Below are positions 28,429 to 36,968 of a DNA stretch of 64,000 nucleotides, in pieces. Both the position numbers and the translations under genes were made by a program. Each line of letters starts with the position of its first letter. The stretch's first letter is position 1. The notes under the pieces are model-generated. The model saw only the letters and a list, made by a program, of their open reading frames with translations. It was not told where the DNA came from and ran no database searches. This DNA is from CAZWCE01 sp964632505 (GTDB lineage Bacteria; Planctomycetota; Planctomycetia; Pirellulales; Thermoguttaceae), in the NCBI GenBank assembly GCA_964632505.1, contig CAZWCE010000004.1, forward strand, positions 241,507 through 305,506, read 5' to 3'.

Positions 28429-31068
28429 TCACTCGATGACGACCCGATCGATCTTTCCGGTGCCTTGCACGTCGACGATGCGCTGGCCGTTGAGGAACAC
28501 CTGGTAGAGCAAACCTTCCGGTGCACCTCGCAGGAGAGCTCCCTCCGGAACCAACTGTGCGGCGAACGGCGCGGCGATGCGATCCCGGTCGTCCGCGGCG
28601 ACCGAGAGACTGTCGACTTCACCTTCGACCGCCCGGGCGACACTCACGATCGCACAGGGATTCATCTTCCAATAGCGCCGTTCCTGCAGTTCGATCATGA
28701 AACCATCGGGGAGGCAGCCCGCGTAAGGACCCGAAGGATACTGCATCTGCTGAGCCGCCACGAGAATCCCCCGCGCTACGTGGTTCCAGTCGAGAGAGTC
28801 GTCGTGGGGAGCGAGGGTCGTCAGCGCGTAGGCATAGCAGAGCCCGGTCCAGGGTTGCGGATGCCCGAACCAGACGGGTGTATTCCGTTCCGTCGCGCCG
28901 TACATGGGTGGCGTCGTGTAGACCATGATCGGGTGATTTCCCCACTGGTAAACGAACGGCAACCCGAAAAGGGCCCAGCGCCGGGCCTCTTTGAGATACT
29001 CTTCTTCCTGGGTGAATTGGTACGCCCGAGTGAAGCATTGCGTCAGGTGCGCGGCGGCGAGCAGGTCGGGGGTGTGCAGCGGGGTCTCCCAGAAATGGCC
29101 GCCTCGCGGCACGTGGGTGGTCTTGAGAAAATCGAGCGTCTTGGCCACTTCCTGGAAGATTCGTGCATCGCCGGTGATGTGGATGTACTCCATCAGATCG
29201 AGGATTTTCCGTGCACAGTAGCCGTTCGACGTGGTCCGGGAATCGTAATCTTCAAACCGCGTCTGATAATGGTAGGACCCGTCGTCCCTCATTTGTGCGA
29301 GCGTCTGGTGGCACTGGTTGAACTGGAAGTCCTTCCATTCGAAAATCTTGTCGGCAATGAAGTAGATGCTTTCGTTGGCGATCGGTGACCCTCCGGGAAC
29401 GATTTCCACCACCCGGGGTCTCTCCCCCGTCAACCGCCAGATCGTCGAGAGCATGTCGGCGTAAGGCTTTCGCGGCCATTGCGGATTGACACAATATCCC
29501 CAGGTACCGCCGTCCTCGCCCTGTAACGGACCGGTGAGCGCCTCCAGGCAGAGCTCCGCCTGCTCGCCGGGGCTGCGGGGGGGGGCGGGAATCTTCGGCA
29601 AACCGCGACGCGTGACCGCCCCGTGGATCATCTCCTCCAGAGGTGCTTCACCGACGAGGACGGTCGCTCGGATTTTTTCGCCCTTGAGCGACATCCGGTG
29701 GTCTTCGGCCAGATCCATGGAATTGGGCGACGAGAACGTCGGCTGCAACTGCATGTCCTGCCAGGTGAGCGCCAATGAGGCGCGGTCGGTACAAAACGCC
29801 ATCAGTGGTAGCGTGACCAGTTCCGGCGGCGGCATGAAGCGCAGGTGATCGGAGCCCTCCACATCGATTTCGGAAGAACTGCGTTCGCCGGGACCGAGAA
29901 ACTCCAGTCCGGAAAGGAGCCCGGCCATCATCTTGCCCTGCGCGCGGACAATCGGCCCCTCGCACGGAACGTCGCTCTCGATGGCGAAGGCGATTTCCTG
30001 ATCACTTGTCTCGATCGTCACTCTTGCCGAATCGGCTTTCAGATGGAAGCCCGTTTCGGTTTCCGTGACCTGGAACGCGGGCAACTCTCCCTCTTGGTGC
30101 ATGATCGGCGCGAACAGCCCGACCATTTGATCGTCCTTCATCACTCGGGCCGCTCGCCCGTCTTGAGAGAGTTCCAGCACATAATTCCCCAGCTTGCGGG
30201 AGTGCCATTGAATTTCCGCGTCGGGCACCAGGTTGCAAATAGGATAGGACACTTTCGGAATCTTTTCCGGCAAGAGCGTCAGCGAGACGATTTCCAGCGC
30301 TCCGGTCCTGTGGATCTTCGAGGCGATCTCGACCGACTTTTTCGGCTCCAGTTCATATTTCTTTTCCCGGCAGGTGAATTTCACCGGAACGGTGCCGGCG
30401 TTGAAAATCGTGTAGACATACTCCTCGCCCCGGCGCTCGACATTCTTGAGAGTCAGTGGGTGAGAACTCTTGCGATAGACCGAAATCTCCTCGAAATCCC
30501 AGGTCCCCCGGGAGGACTCCAGCTTCAGAACGATCGCCGTCAGGAAGCCGTTGACCGAAAGGCGGACGTCGTAATCGTGCCATTTGCCGTCGGGGTGCAG
30601 CGACAAGCGAAACGATTTGTCCTCGCCCCGGCGCGGTGATTGTCGGGTGATCCAGTAGATCATGCAATCGGAAGGGGTTTCCGTGCGAAGCCGCATCTTC
30701 AGATTGATCTGGCCACTGGGGGAATCGATCTTGCGGAAGACGATCGGCGGGCCGTCGACCGGCTCGATGATCATCTGTCCTTCTTTGAGAAAAATGCGGC
30801 AATCACTCGCGGTGACCCAACCGTCGGCACCGTCGGTGAAATCGTAATCGCCGATCTTCTCTTGAAACACGGGGACGGCGAACCGTCGGTCGGCCTTTTC
30901 GCTTTGCCGCTTCTCCGGCTCGGGGTTGGGAGGCAAATCGGCGCTCCATGCCGGGAGAAAGAAACACGCATTCACCAGCAGGCACACGGTTCCCACGACG
31001 CGATGTGGGAACGAGCGACCGGATGGCTTGCAGGGCAAACATGGGTAGGAAGAAGGGGCGTGCATCAT
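28429..31068 (-). CDS. Large secreted protein, probable alpha/alpha-toroid C-terminal domain, function unknown
   Basis: 879 residues. A long signal peptide (hydrophobic 25-41, ending PAWSA) leads into beta-rich domains: about residues 70-200 look like a jelly-roll (FTDGADGWVTASDC, GKWHDYDVRLSVNG) and 200-500 like Ig/sandwich repeats. The last 380 residues are helical with paired Trp/Tyr-rich repeats (DGGTWGYCVNPQWPRKPY, HWF..., QWGNHP), reminiscent of six-hairpin glycosidases, but no catalytic pair can be named. A run of nine C (coding strand) near 29577-29585 encodes Pro. The gene is alone, with RBS AAAGAG. I do not recognise a specific family. Confidence 0.72.
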   Translation of the reverse strand: MMHAPSSYPCLPCKPSGRSFPHRVVGTVCLLVNACFFLPAWSADLPPNPEPEKRQSEKADRRFAVPVFQEKIGDYDFTDGADGWVTASDCRIFLKEGQMIIEPVDGPPIVFRKIDSPSGQINLKMRLRTETPSDCMIYWITRQSPRRGEDKSFRLSLHPDGKWHDYDVRLSVNGFLTAIVLKLESSRGTWDFEEISVYRKSSHPLTLKNVERRGEEYVYTIFNAGTVPVKFTCREKKYELEPKKSVEIASKIHRTGALEIVSLTLLPEKIPKVSYPICNLVPDAEIQWHSRKLGNYVLELSQDGRAARVMKDDQMVGLFAPIMHQEGELPAFQVTETETGFHLKADSARVTIETSDQEIAFAIESDVPCEGPIVRAQGKMMAGLLSGLEFLGPGERSSSEIDVEGSDHLRFMPPPELVTLPLMAFCTDRASLALTWQDMQLQPTFSSPNSMDLAEDHRMSLKGEKIRATVLVGEAPLEEMIHGAVTRRGLPKIPAPPRSPGEQAELCLEALTGPLQGEDGGTWGYCVNPQWPRKPYADMLSTIWRLTGERPRVVEIVPGGSPIANESIYFIADKIFEWKDFQFNQCHQTLAQMRDDGSYHYQTRFEDYDSRTTSNGYCARKILDLMEYIHITGDARIFQEVAKTLDFLKTTHVPRGGHFWETPLHTPDLLAAAHLTQCFTRAYQFTQEEEYLKEARRWALFGLPFVYQWGNHPIMVYTTPPMYGATERNTPVWFGHPQPWTGLCYAYALTTLAPHDDSLDWNHVARGILVAAQQMQYPSGPYAGCLPDGFMIELQERRYWKMNPCAIVSVARAVEGEVDSLSVAADDRDRIAAPFAAQLVPEGALLRGAPEGLLYQVFLNGQRIVDVQGTGKIDRVVIE

Positions 31069-31259
31069 CCACTCTTTCAGGCAAGGAGAGTCGTGCGAAA
31101 TGGAGGAAACCGTTTCGGCAAAGACGCCGGCGGTGTCTCCTTGGTCCCTCCATTCGGTCCGCTGAAGTATAGCTTACCAGGGAAAGTGAAATGGAAGACA
31201 GCATCGACACGACCCCTTTTATCGCAAGAAGCGATGCGACTCGCCCAAAGTTCAAGGAT

Positions 31260-32642
31260 TCACTTTTTCAGAAATTCCCGAAGCCAACGCCGCGCGGTCG
31301 GCAAGTCGTCGAACTCGCCGTCGAGCTGGGCCTGGAAGGCGGCCTCGAGCACCTTGCCCATCGCCGGCCCCGGAGACATGCCCTCTTCGAGGAGATGGCG
31401 TCCTTTGAGGATCGGTTCCGGAGCCGCGTCCCGCAGGGCGAGCTTTTCGGCCTGCCTGATCCAGGGAGAGATATCCATGCGTTGTTCATGGGGCGGGCAT
31501 CCTCGGCTGTCGGCCTGGCAAAGCGTCGCCCACATGAAGATGTTCGACGGTTGCAGTCGATGGGCCAGTCGCCGGACCGCGCGCTCGCTCGGTTCCCGGT
31601 GCTGGAATGCCAGGGGCATCATATGTTCCTGAATCAGTGGACCGACGTTCTCGAAGACCCACTTCGGTGCCCTCATCCGTTCGAAAAACGACGCTGCCCG
31701 GAGGGGGCTCTCGCCTGCATGACCGTGGGAGATATAGTCGCCCCGCTCGTTTCGGGTGGTGGTCAGCGCTTTGCCGAAGTCGTGGCAGAGAGCCGCGAAG
31801 AGGAGGATTGTCCGCGAACGGGAATCCATCTCCTTTTCGATCGCCAGATGCGCCGCCTGGTCGCACACATGGCACGTATGCGTGAAGACATCGCCTTCGG
31901 GATGCCATCGCGGATTCTGCGGCATGCCGACCAACTGCTCGATCTCGGGAAAATGCCGGATCCATCCGGTTTCCCGGAGAAGATGCAACCCCCGGGAAGG
32001 GGTTTTTGCGGTGGTGGCCCATTTCTGCCATTCCCCCCAAATGCGCTCCGGCGAGAGGGTCTCGAACTCCTCGATGACCCGGCGGCAGAGTTCGACCGTC
32101 CGCGGTTCCATGTCGAAATCGAATCTCGCGGCGAACTGCATTCCGCGGAGCACCCGCAGGGGATCCTCGCAGAACGCCTCGGTCGTGGCCCGGAGTCGTC
32201 CCTTTTTCAAATCCGCGCGGCCGTCGAAGGGGTCGCAGTAGGATCCATCGATGCGCATGCCGATCGCGTTGATGGTGAAATCGCGTCTCGCGGCGGCATC
32301 CCGGGGGGTCATCGTCGGATCGGGGCGGACCTCGAAGCCGCGGTGTCCGAGTCCACGTTTCGATTCGCGCCGTGGAATCGAGAGATCGATCTGGTTATCG
32401 ACCTTCAAGGTGCCGAAACTGCGCCCCACCAGTCCGACGTGAAAATGCGGGCGAAGCACCTTCACCATTTCCCGGTAGTCGATCCCGTAGACCTCAATGT
32501 CGATATCCTTCGAACGGATCCCCATCAACCGATCGCGCACGTAACCGCCGATCATCAGGCAGTCGCTCGCGCCGGCATCGAGCAAGAGCGCGATGACCCG
32601 CGACGCTTTTTTTTCGATCTGATTCTTGGGCTCAAACGACAT
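31260..32642 (-). CDS. tRNA nucleotidyltransferase/poly(A) polymerase family protein with HD domain
   Basis: 460 residues from ATG 32642; ATG 32651 three codons upstream is equally possible and neither has a clear ribosome site. The class II nucleotidyltransferase head contains GGYVRD (32-37) and the metal-binding DIDIE (46-50), followed by RRDFTINAIGM and CEDPLRVLRGMQFAARF. An HD phosphohydrolase-type domain follows with H254, H258 and CHDFGKA (H287, D288). The architecture matches CCA-adding enzymes with an HD domain, which repair the tRNA 3' end, but poly(A) polymerase of the same family cannot be excluded. It lies 41 nt downstream of queC on the same strand and is probably co-transcribed. 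Confidence 0.83.
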   Translation of the reverse strand: MSFEPKNQIEKKASRVIALLLDAGASDCLMIGGYVRDRLMGIRSKDIDIEVYGIDYREMVKVLRPHFHVGLVGRSFGTLKVDNQIDLSIPRRESKRGLGHRGFEVRPDPTMTPRDAAARRDFTINAIGMRIDGSYCDPFDGRADLKKGRLRATTEAFCEDPLRVLRGMQFAARFDFDMEPRTVELCRRVIEEFETLSPERIWGEWQKWATTAKTPSRGLHLLRETGWIRHFPEIEQLVGMPQNPRWHPEGDVFTHTCHVCDQAAHLAIEKEMDSRSRTILLFAALCHDFGKALTTTRNERGDYISHGHAGESPLRAASFFERMRAPKWVFENVGPLIQEHMMPLAFQHREPSERAVRRLAHRLQPSNIFMWATLCQADSRGCPPHEQRMDISPWIRQAEKLALRDAAPEPILKGRHLLEEGMSPGPAMGKVLEAAFQAQLDGEFDDLPTARRWLREFLKK

Positions 32643-32683
32643 AGCGTACATCGCGGGGGAGAACGGAAAAGGAACGAAGGCGG

Positions 32684-33376
32684 TCAGGGAACGTATTCGG
32701 TAGGATCTTCGATGCCCGCCTCCTGGAATCCCTTGCGGCGAAGACAACAGGATTCGCAACGCCCGCAACTGCGGCCCCGGGGATCGGGATCGTAACAGGT
32801 ATGAGTCAGCCGATAATCGATGCCCAACTCCGTTCCCCGGCGAATAATCTGCGGCTTCGACATCCGGATCAGCGGCGTGTGGACGCGAAAACGCAAGGTG
32901 CCTTCGACGCCCGCTTTCGTGCCCAAGTTCGCCATCGTTTCGAAGGCGTCGATGTACTCCGGTCGGCAATCGGGATACCCGCTGTAGTCGACCGCCGTGA
33001 CGCCGACGAAGATGTCGGCCACCCCTTCCGCTTCGGCCATCGCCAAGGCGAGCGAGAGGAAAACGGTGTTGCGCGCGGGCACATAGGTGGGGGGGATCGA
33101 GGATCCGATCGCCTCGGGCGAAGTGTTCTTGGGGACCTCGATCCGATCGGTCAGGGCACTGCCGCCGAAGGTTCCCAGATCGATCGGCAATACGACGTGT
33201 TTCTCGATGCCCAACGATCGGGCGACTTGCCGGGCCGATTCAATCTCCCGGTGATGACGCTGGCGATAGTCGATCGTCAATGCCATCGGAACGAAACCTT
33301 CCTCGATGGCGATGCGGGCACAGGTGGTGGAATCCATTCCGCCGGAAAGAAGAACGACACATCTTTGGGGAGTCAT
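32684..33376 (-). CDS. queC: 7-cyano-7-deazaguanine synthase QueC
   Basis: 230 residues. Converts 7-carboxy-7-deazaguanine to preQ0 using ATP and ammonia. The PP-loop SGGMDS is at 11-16. The structural zinc site is formed by C194 and the C204-C207-C210 cluster (SCGRCESC). GVTAVDYSGYPDCRPEY is the conserved family core. The start ATG at 33376 lies only 36 nt after the T-run of a strong intrinsic terminator in the 5' leader, so expression probably depends on read-through or antitermination. QueE, the preceding enzyme of the pathway, is at 60663-61346. Confidence 0.93.
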   Translation of the reverse strand: MTPQRCVVLLSGGMDSTTCARIAIEEGFVPMALTIDYRQRHHREIESARQVARSLGIEKHVVLPIDLGTFGGSALTDRIEVPKNTSPEAIGSSIPPTYVPARNTVFLSLALAMAEAEGVADIFVGVTAVDYSGYPDCRPEYIDAFETMANLGTKAGVEGTLRFRVHTPLIRMSKPQIIRRGTELGIDYRLTHTCYDPDPRGRSCGRCESCCLRRKGFQEAGIEDPTEYVP

Positions 33377-33411
33377 GGGAAAGGGAACTCGATGGAAAAG
33401 CGGGGGTCACG

Positions 33412-33464
33412 AAAAAACGCTGAGTCCTTCTCTCCGCTTCGAAAGGAGAAGAAGGCACTCAGCG
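33412..33464 (-). terminator. Intrinsic terminator in the queC leader
   Basis: On the minus strand a long hairpin with arms GCTGAGTGCC.. and ..GGACTCAGCG (33418-33464, 8 perfect outer pairs and a C/T-G/A-rich inner stem) is followed by six T residues (33412-33417). It lies directly upstream of queC, not after a gene. Confidence 0.85.
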
Positions 33465-33787
33465 CTAAAAAAATATCAAACCTCCCGTTCATTTGCGACT
33501 GGAATCGTCGCTGCGAGACGGACGGGAGTCGGGCGTGCACTTGCACTAGCCGAAGGTGACTCCGGTCCACGCCATGGGTTGACCTTCCGTCGAAATTACT
33601 TTGGGAGGCTCGATATTTTATCGGCGAATGGATGTTCCTCATCGTGTCGTCACGGAGAGGAAGCTTTTGCCTGTATCGGCAAAATGTTTCAGCGAACTTG
33701 GCAAAACTTCGCGAACGAATGCTACAAAAAACGACATCGCTCGGTCGCTTCGCCCGTCTCGTTTCGAGGCGTGTCTCATGCTGAAGG
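33465..33787 (-). ncRNA. Structured leader RNA or small RNA upstream of queC
   Basis: A promoter at 33796-33822 and the terminator at 33412-33464 delimit a transcript of about 375 nt with no convincing open frame. Visible helices (minus strand) include TTTTGCC-GATACA-GGCAAAA, TTCCTC..GAGGAA capped by CGTG-ACGA-CACG, and CGATA-AAA-TATCG. Near the end, GACTCC (plus 33525-33530) can pair upstream with GGAGTC (33558-33563), or as CTCCCGT (33522-33528) downstream with ACGGGAG (33482-33488), which is followed by seven T (33467-33473). These pairings exclude each other. I found no RNase P, tmRNA, SRP, 6S or preQ1 riboswitch consensus in it. Confidence 0.55.
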
Positions 33788-33795
33788 CTATTAAT

Positions 33796-33822
33796 ATTAT
33801 ACCTTGAAAAACCATCCGTCAA
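33796..33822 (-). promoter_or_regulatory. Promoter of the queC leader transcript
   Basis: Minus strand: TTGACG (33817-33822) with TATAAT (33796-33801) at 15-nt spacing, or TAATAT (33794-33799) at the ideal 17 nt. The predicted start is near 33787, about 410 nt ahead of the queC ATG. Confidence 0.65.
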
Positions 33823-33963
33823 TCGCAAAATAAGGCCGGTCGAGGAAAAGCGGGAGAATCGTAAAAAGCCCCTCGCGGCTCGAAAAAAGACTTGACGGAA
33901 AAGACGAATCTCCCCCCCCCCCAACGTACCGGACGGGTTCGGCCATTGGCGGAGTCACTCGGA

Positions 33964-34962
33964 TCAGTCGAGCGGCTCGACCCAGATGTTGCGATACTGC
34001 ACCTTGTTGCCGTGGGCCTGCAAGTGGATGGGACGCGGACCGGGGCCTTCCGGCTGACGCCCGGGAGTCTTTTTCAATTCCACCTCTTCATGGATGACCA
34101 CCCCGTTGTGCAACACGGTCGCGACCGCCGATTCGACCTTCTCGCCGTTCTCGTAAACCGGCGGATGGAACTCAATGTCGTAGGTCTGCCACTGCAGCGG
34201 CGGAAGGCACATGTTCACGTCGGGCACCTTCACCTGGTAGAATCCGCCGCATTCGTTCGTTTCGCCTTTCAGTCCGAACGAATCGAGGACCTGCAATTCG
34301 TAGCAGTCGTGCAGATAGACGCCGCTGTTGGCACGGGCCTGTCCCGTGGCGTAAGGCATATAAGGCAGAAGGAACTCGAGATGGATCTTCACCGGCCCCT
34401 TGGGCAATGGTTCGGTCGTCGCCCCGGCCCAGAGCGTCTTTTTCTCTTCGTTCTTTTTGCCGTCCTGGAAGTGTTCCAGGTCGGTTCCGTCGAACAGGAC
34501 CATCGCTCCGTCGGGGGGATCGAGTCCCAGCGTCTCGCTCTTGCGTTCGATCCTCTCGGCGACGACGCGACGGTTCGGCTCCTCATAAACCAGACGGCCA
34601 TCCTTGATATATCCCACATGGTTTTCGCCCTGCTGGAGGGTCACACGCTCGCCGTCGCGAATCGCGTGATAATCGCCCTTGGGGTCTTTCCGCTGCCAAC
34701 CGGCACCGGGCAGGCCGCCCTCGTAGCGGACGACATCGAACTTGCCGGCGCCACGCGCGATGACCTGAAAGCCGACCTTTTCATCCTCGTTCGACGTCCC
34801 GAGATATTCCCCCTGAAACGCGAAATCGGCATCGACCATCGACCGATCGGTGGCGTTCATCTTCTGGGGACCCGGCGCCGCGAGGCAACATGAGCCCGAG
34901 GCAAGGGCGGAAACGCTGAACAAGGCAATCAGAATCGAAAGATGTCTTAGGTTCCTCGGCAT
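33964..34962 (-). CDS. Secreted DUF1080 (3-keto-disaccharide hydrolase-like) protein
   Basis: 332 residues from ATG 34962, which has AAGGAG 8 nt upstream and begins a signal peptide (MPRNLRHLSILIALFSVSAL). About 90 residues of a small beta domain (FAFQGEYLGTSNEDEKVGFQVIARGAGKF) precede the DUF1080 jelly-roll, recognisable by MVLFDGTDLEHFQDG, NSGVYLHDCYELQVLDSFG, QWQTYDIEFHPP and YRNIWVEPLD. It belongs to the same superfamily as the 6034-6813 gene but has a different domain plan. It is a single gene. The role inferred from characterised relatives is periplasmic cleavage of 3-keto-glycosides. Confidence 0.85.
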   Translation of the reverse strand: MPRNLRHLSILIALFSVSALASGSCCLAAPGPQKMNATDRSMVDADFAFQGEYLGTSNEDEKVGFQVIARGAGKFDVVRYEGGLPGAGWQRKDPKGDYHAIRDGERVTLQQGENHVGYIKDGRLVYEEPNRRVVAERIERKSETLGLDPPDGAMVLFDGTDLEHFQDGKKNEEKKTLWAGATTEPLPKGPVKIHLEFLLPYMPYATGQARANSGVYLHDCYELQVLDSFGLKGETNECGGFYQVKVPDVNMCLPPLQWQTYDIEFHPPVYENGEKVESAVATVLHNGVVIHEEVELKKTPGRQPEGPGPRPIHLQAHGNKVQYRNIWVEPLD

Positions 34963-35261
34963 TGGGATGCTCCTTGATGAAAAGGTTCGATGTGATCTCG
35001 CATGCGACGCTCGAGGCACCGGCCTGAACCCTTTTTTCTATTGCCGCGCCCGAATAGCAATGTATCATTTTCTCGGGGGGGAGTCCAGCACCGCCTCATG
35101 GTTTCGAAAGGACTCGCCTCGCCAAAAGGGGGGCTTTTCCGAGAAGATCGCTCCCTCTAAAATGAATCCGTCGTGGGCATGGAATCCGTCGCCGGTGAGC
35201 GTCCGATTTCACCCATTTTTCGCGTCCCTCGCCTTTTTTCCGATTTCGATGCTTAGTTGCT

Positions 35262-36899
35262 ATGAACACCGATCCAACTCCCCATCCCGAAGACCAATCT
35301 CCCCAGCACCCCCCCGCCGAGCCAACGCCGGAGTCGGCCGAAGCTTCCCGGAAAGAGTCGCCCGCCGCCGGGCCGAACGAGGAGAAAACAGAGAGCGAGA
35401 AGCAGGAATCCAAGATCCTCATCGGCTCACAGCGCAACCCGGAGGCCTATCGCCCCAAACCGACGATTCCGGTGACCGGTCGCGTGGAATCGACCGAGAG
35501 GAAAACGTCGGGGGACCGACCTGCGAAGCTCTCGGAAGATCCTCAGGCCCTGGAATCGGTTGAAGAAGATGTGGAAAAGATCAACGAGGGCGATCTCAAG
35601 GAAAGCCGGAAGCCCCCCAAAAAGCAAGGAGGTGGCCGCGTGCCGGTTCCCAGCCTCCGTTCGATGTCGGACGATCTCCAGGAGGAGTTCGACCAGTTGT
35701 TCCAGGAAGATGAGAATATCGAAGAGCTTCTGGGCGACGTCGACAAGGTGGCCGAACAGGAAGTGCTCGAGCCGGAATCGAAGCATGAAGCGAAGGTGGT
35801 CGGCATTCGCCGAGAGGATGTCTTTGTGGAGCTTCCGGGGCGGGAACAGGGACTCCTCGCTCTCAAGCAATTCGACGAAGAGCCTCCCGAGGTCGGTGAA
35901 ACGCTCGAAGTGGTCGTCGTCCGATTCCTTGCCGGCGAAGGGCTCTATGAACTGACGCTCCCGTTCGCCGCCGCCAGTGTCGGCGATTGGTCCTCGGTGA
36001 AAGAAGGGATGGTCGTCGAGGCGCAAGTCACCGGACACAACACCGGGGGACTCGAATGCGAGGTGAACCAGTTGCGGGGATTCATTCCCATCAGCCAGGT
36101 GGCGATCTATCGGGTTGAAAACCTCGAGGAGTTCGTCGGGGAGAAAATGACATGCCTGGTCACCGAAGTCAATCCCCAGCGGCGAAATCTGGTGCTCAGT
36201 CGTCGGGCGCTTCTGGAACGCGAACGGGAAGAAGCCCGAAAGCAATTGCTCGATGAACTCGAACCGGGGCAGGAACGCGAGGGCGTCGTTCGAAAAATCA
36301 TGGATTTCGGTGCGTTCGTCGATCTCGGCGGCGTCGACGGGCTCATTCACATCAGCGAACTTTCCTGGGGACGTGTCGCGCATCCGAGCGAGGTCCTCAC
36401 CGAGGGGCAGCCGATCAAGGTCCGTGTGCTGAAGGTCGATCTGGAAAACAACCGTATCGGACTCGCCTATCGCGATAAGGGAGAAAACCCCTGGCACAAC
36501 GTCCGGATGAAATACCCCGAGAACAGCACGGTTCGCGGCCGGGTCGTCAAAATCATGGAGTTCGGGGCGTTTGTCGAATTGGAGCCCGGCGTCGAAGGGC
36601 TGGTGCACATCAGCGAACTCGATCACAAGAAGGTCTGGCGCGTCGCCGATGTTGTCGAAGAAGGCCAGGAAGTCGACGTGCTGGTGCAATCGGTCGATCC
36701 GGAGAATCAGCGCATCAGCCTCTCGATGAAAGACCTGATGGATAAGCCGGTCTCCGCTTCCAGCGAGAAGGAGGAGAAAGAGGATGCCTCGATGCCGGAG
36801 CCGGCCGATGCGGCGAAAATCAAGAAAAAGCAAAAGGGACCGCTCAAGGGCGGCATCGGCCGCGACTCGGGCGGCGATCGCTTCGGCCTGAAGTGGTGA
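35262..36899 (+). CDS. Ribosomal protein S1-like RNA-binding protein with acidic N-terminal extension
   Basis: 545 residues. Residues 1-165 are disordered, rich in Pro, Glu and Lys. Four S1 (OB-fold) repeats follow: about 170-235 (degenerate), 246-318 (FIPISQVAIYRVENLEEFVG), 335-405 (KIMDFGAFVDLGGVDGLIHISEL) and 417-488 (KIMEFGAFVELEPGVEGLVHISEL). The tail is Lys/Gly-rich. It probably binds mRNA and may serve as the S1 protein of the ribosome, although standard S1 proteins have six repeats in many phyla. A terminator follows 38 nt after the stop. Confidence 0.85.
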   Translation: MNTDPTPHPEDQSPQHPPAEPTPESAEASRKESPAAGPNEEKTESEKQESKILIGSQRNPEAYRPKPTIPVTGRVESTERKTSGDRPAKLSEDPQALESVEEDVEKINEGDLKESRKPPKKQGGGRVPVPSLRSMSDDLQEEFDQLFQEDENIEELLGDVDKVAEQEVLEPESKHEAKVVGIRREDVFVELPGREQGLLALKQFDEEPPEVGETLEVVVVRFLAGEGLYELTLPFAAASVGDWSSVKEGMVVEAQVTGHNTGGLECEVNQLRGFIPISQVAIYRVENLEEFVGEKMTCLVTEVNPQRRNLVLSRRALLEREREEARKQLLDELEPGQEREGVVRKIMDFGAFVDLGGVDGLIHISELSWGRVAHPSEVLTEGQPIKVRVLKVDLENNRIGLAYRDKGENPWHNVRMKYPENSTVRGRVVKIMEFGAFVELEPGVEGLVHISELDHKKVWRVADVVEEGQEVDVLVQSVDPENQRISLSMKDLMDKPVSASSEKEEKEDASMPEPADAAKIKKKQKGPLKGGIGRDSGGDRFGLKW

Positions 36900-36937
36900 A
36901 ACGGCACTTCCGCCCCGATGAAGTTTTACTTCTAGAA

Positions 36938-36965
36938 GGTCGCTTTCCTGAAAGCGGCCTTTTTT
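36938..36965 (+). terminator. Intrinsic terminator after the S1-like gene
   Basis: Hairpin arms GGTCGCTTTC (36938-36947) and GAAAGCGGCC (36950-36959) with one wobble pair, then six T residues. It sits against the end of the convergent mlaD gene (stop at 36969). Confidence 0.8.
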
Positions 36966-36968
36966 CGA

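Noticed and set aside
31191..32795. 534-codon open frame on the plus strand
   Set aside because: Antisense of the tRNA nucleotidyltransferase gene with complete catalytic motifs.
33465..33787. RNase P RNA, tmRNA or SRP RNA
   Set aside because: The transcript length suits RNase P or tmRNA, but the RNase P P4 core, tmRNA CCA/T-arm end and SRP GGAA/AGCA motifs are not present.
33373..33924. 183-codon open frame across the queC leader on the minus strand
   Set aside because: It starts upstream of the predicted promoter, is read through two terminator-like hairpins, overlaps the queC start and has no ribosome site or domain. The region is better explained as structured RNA.
35427..36833. 468-codon open frame on the minus strand
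   Set aside because: Antisense of the S1-domain gene; no protein-like domain.
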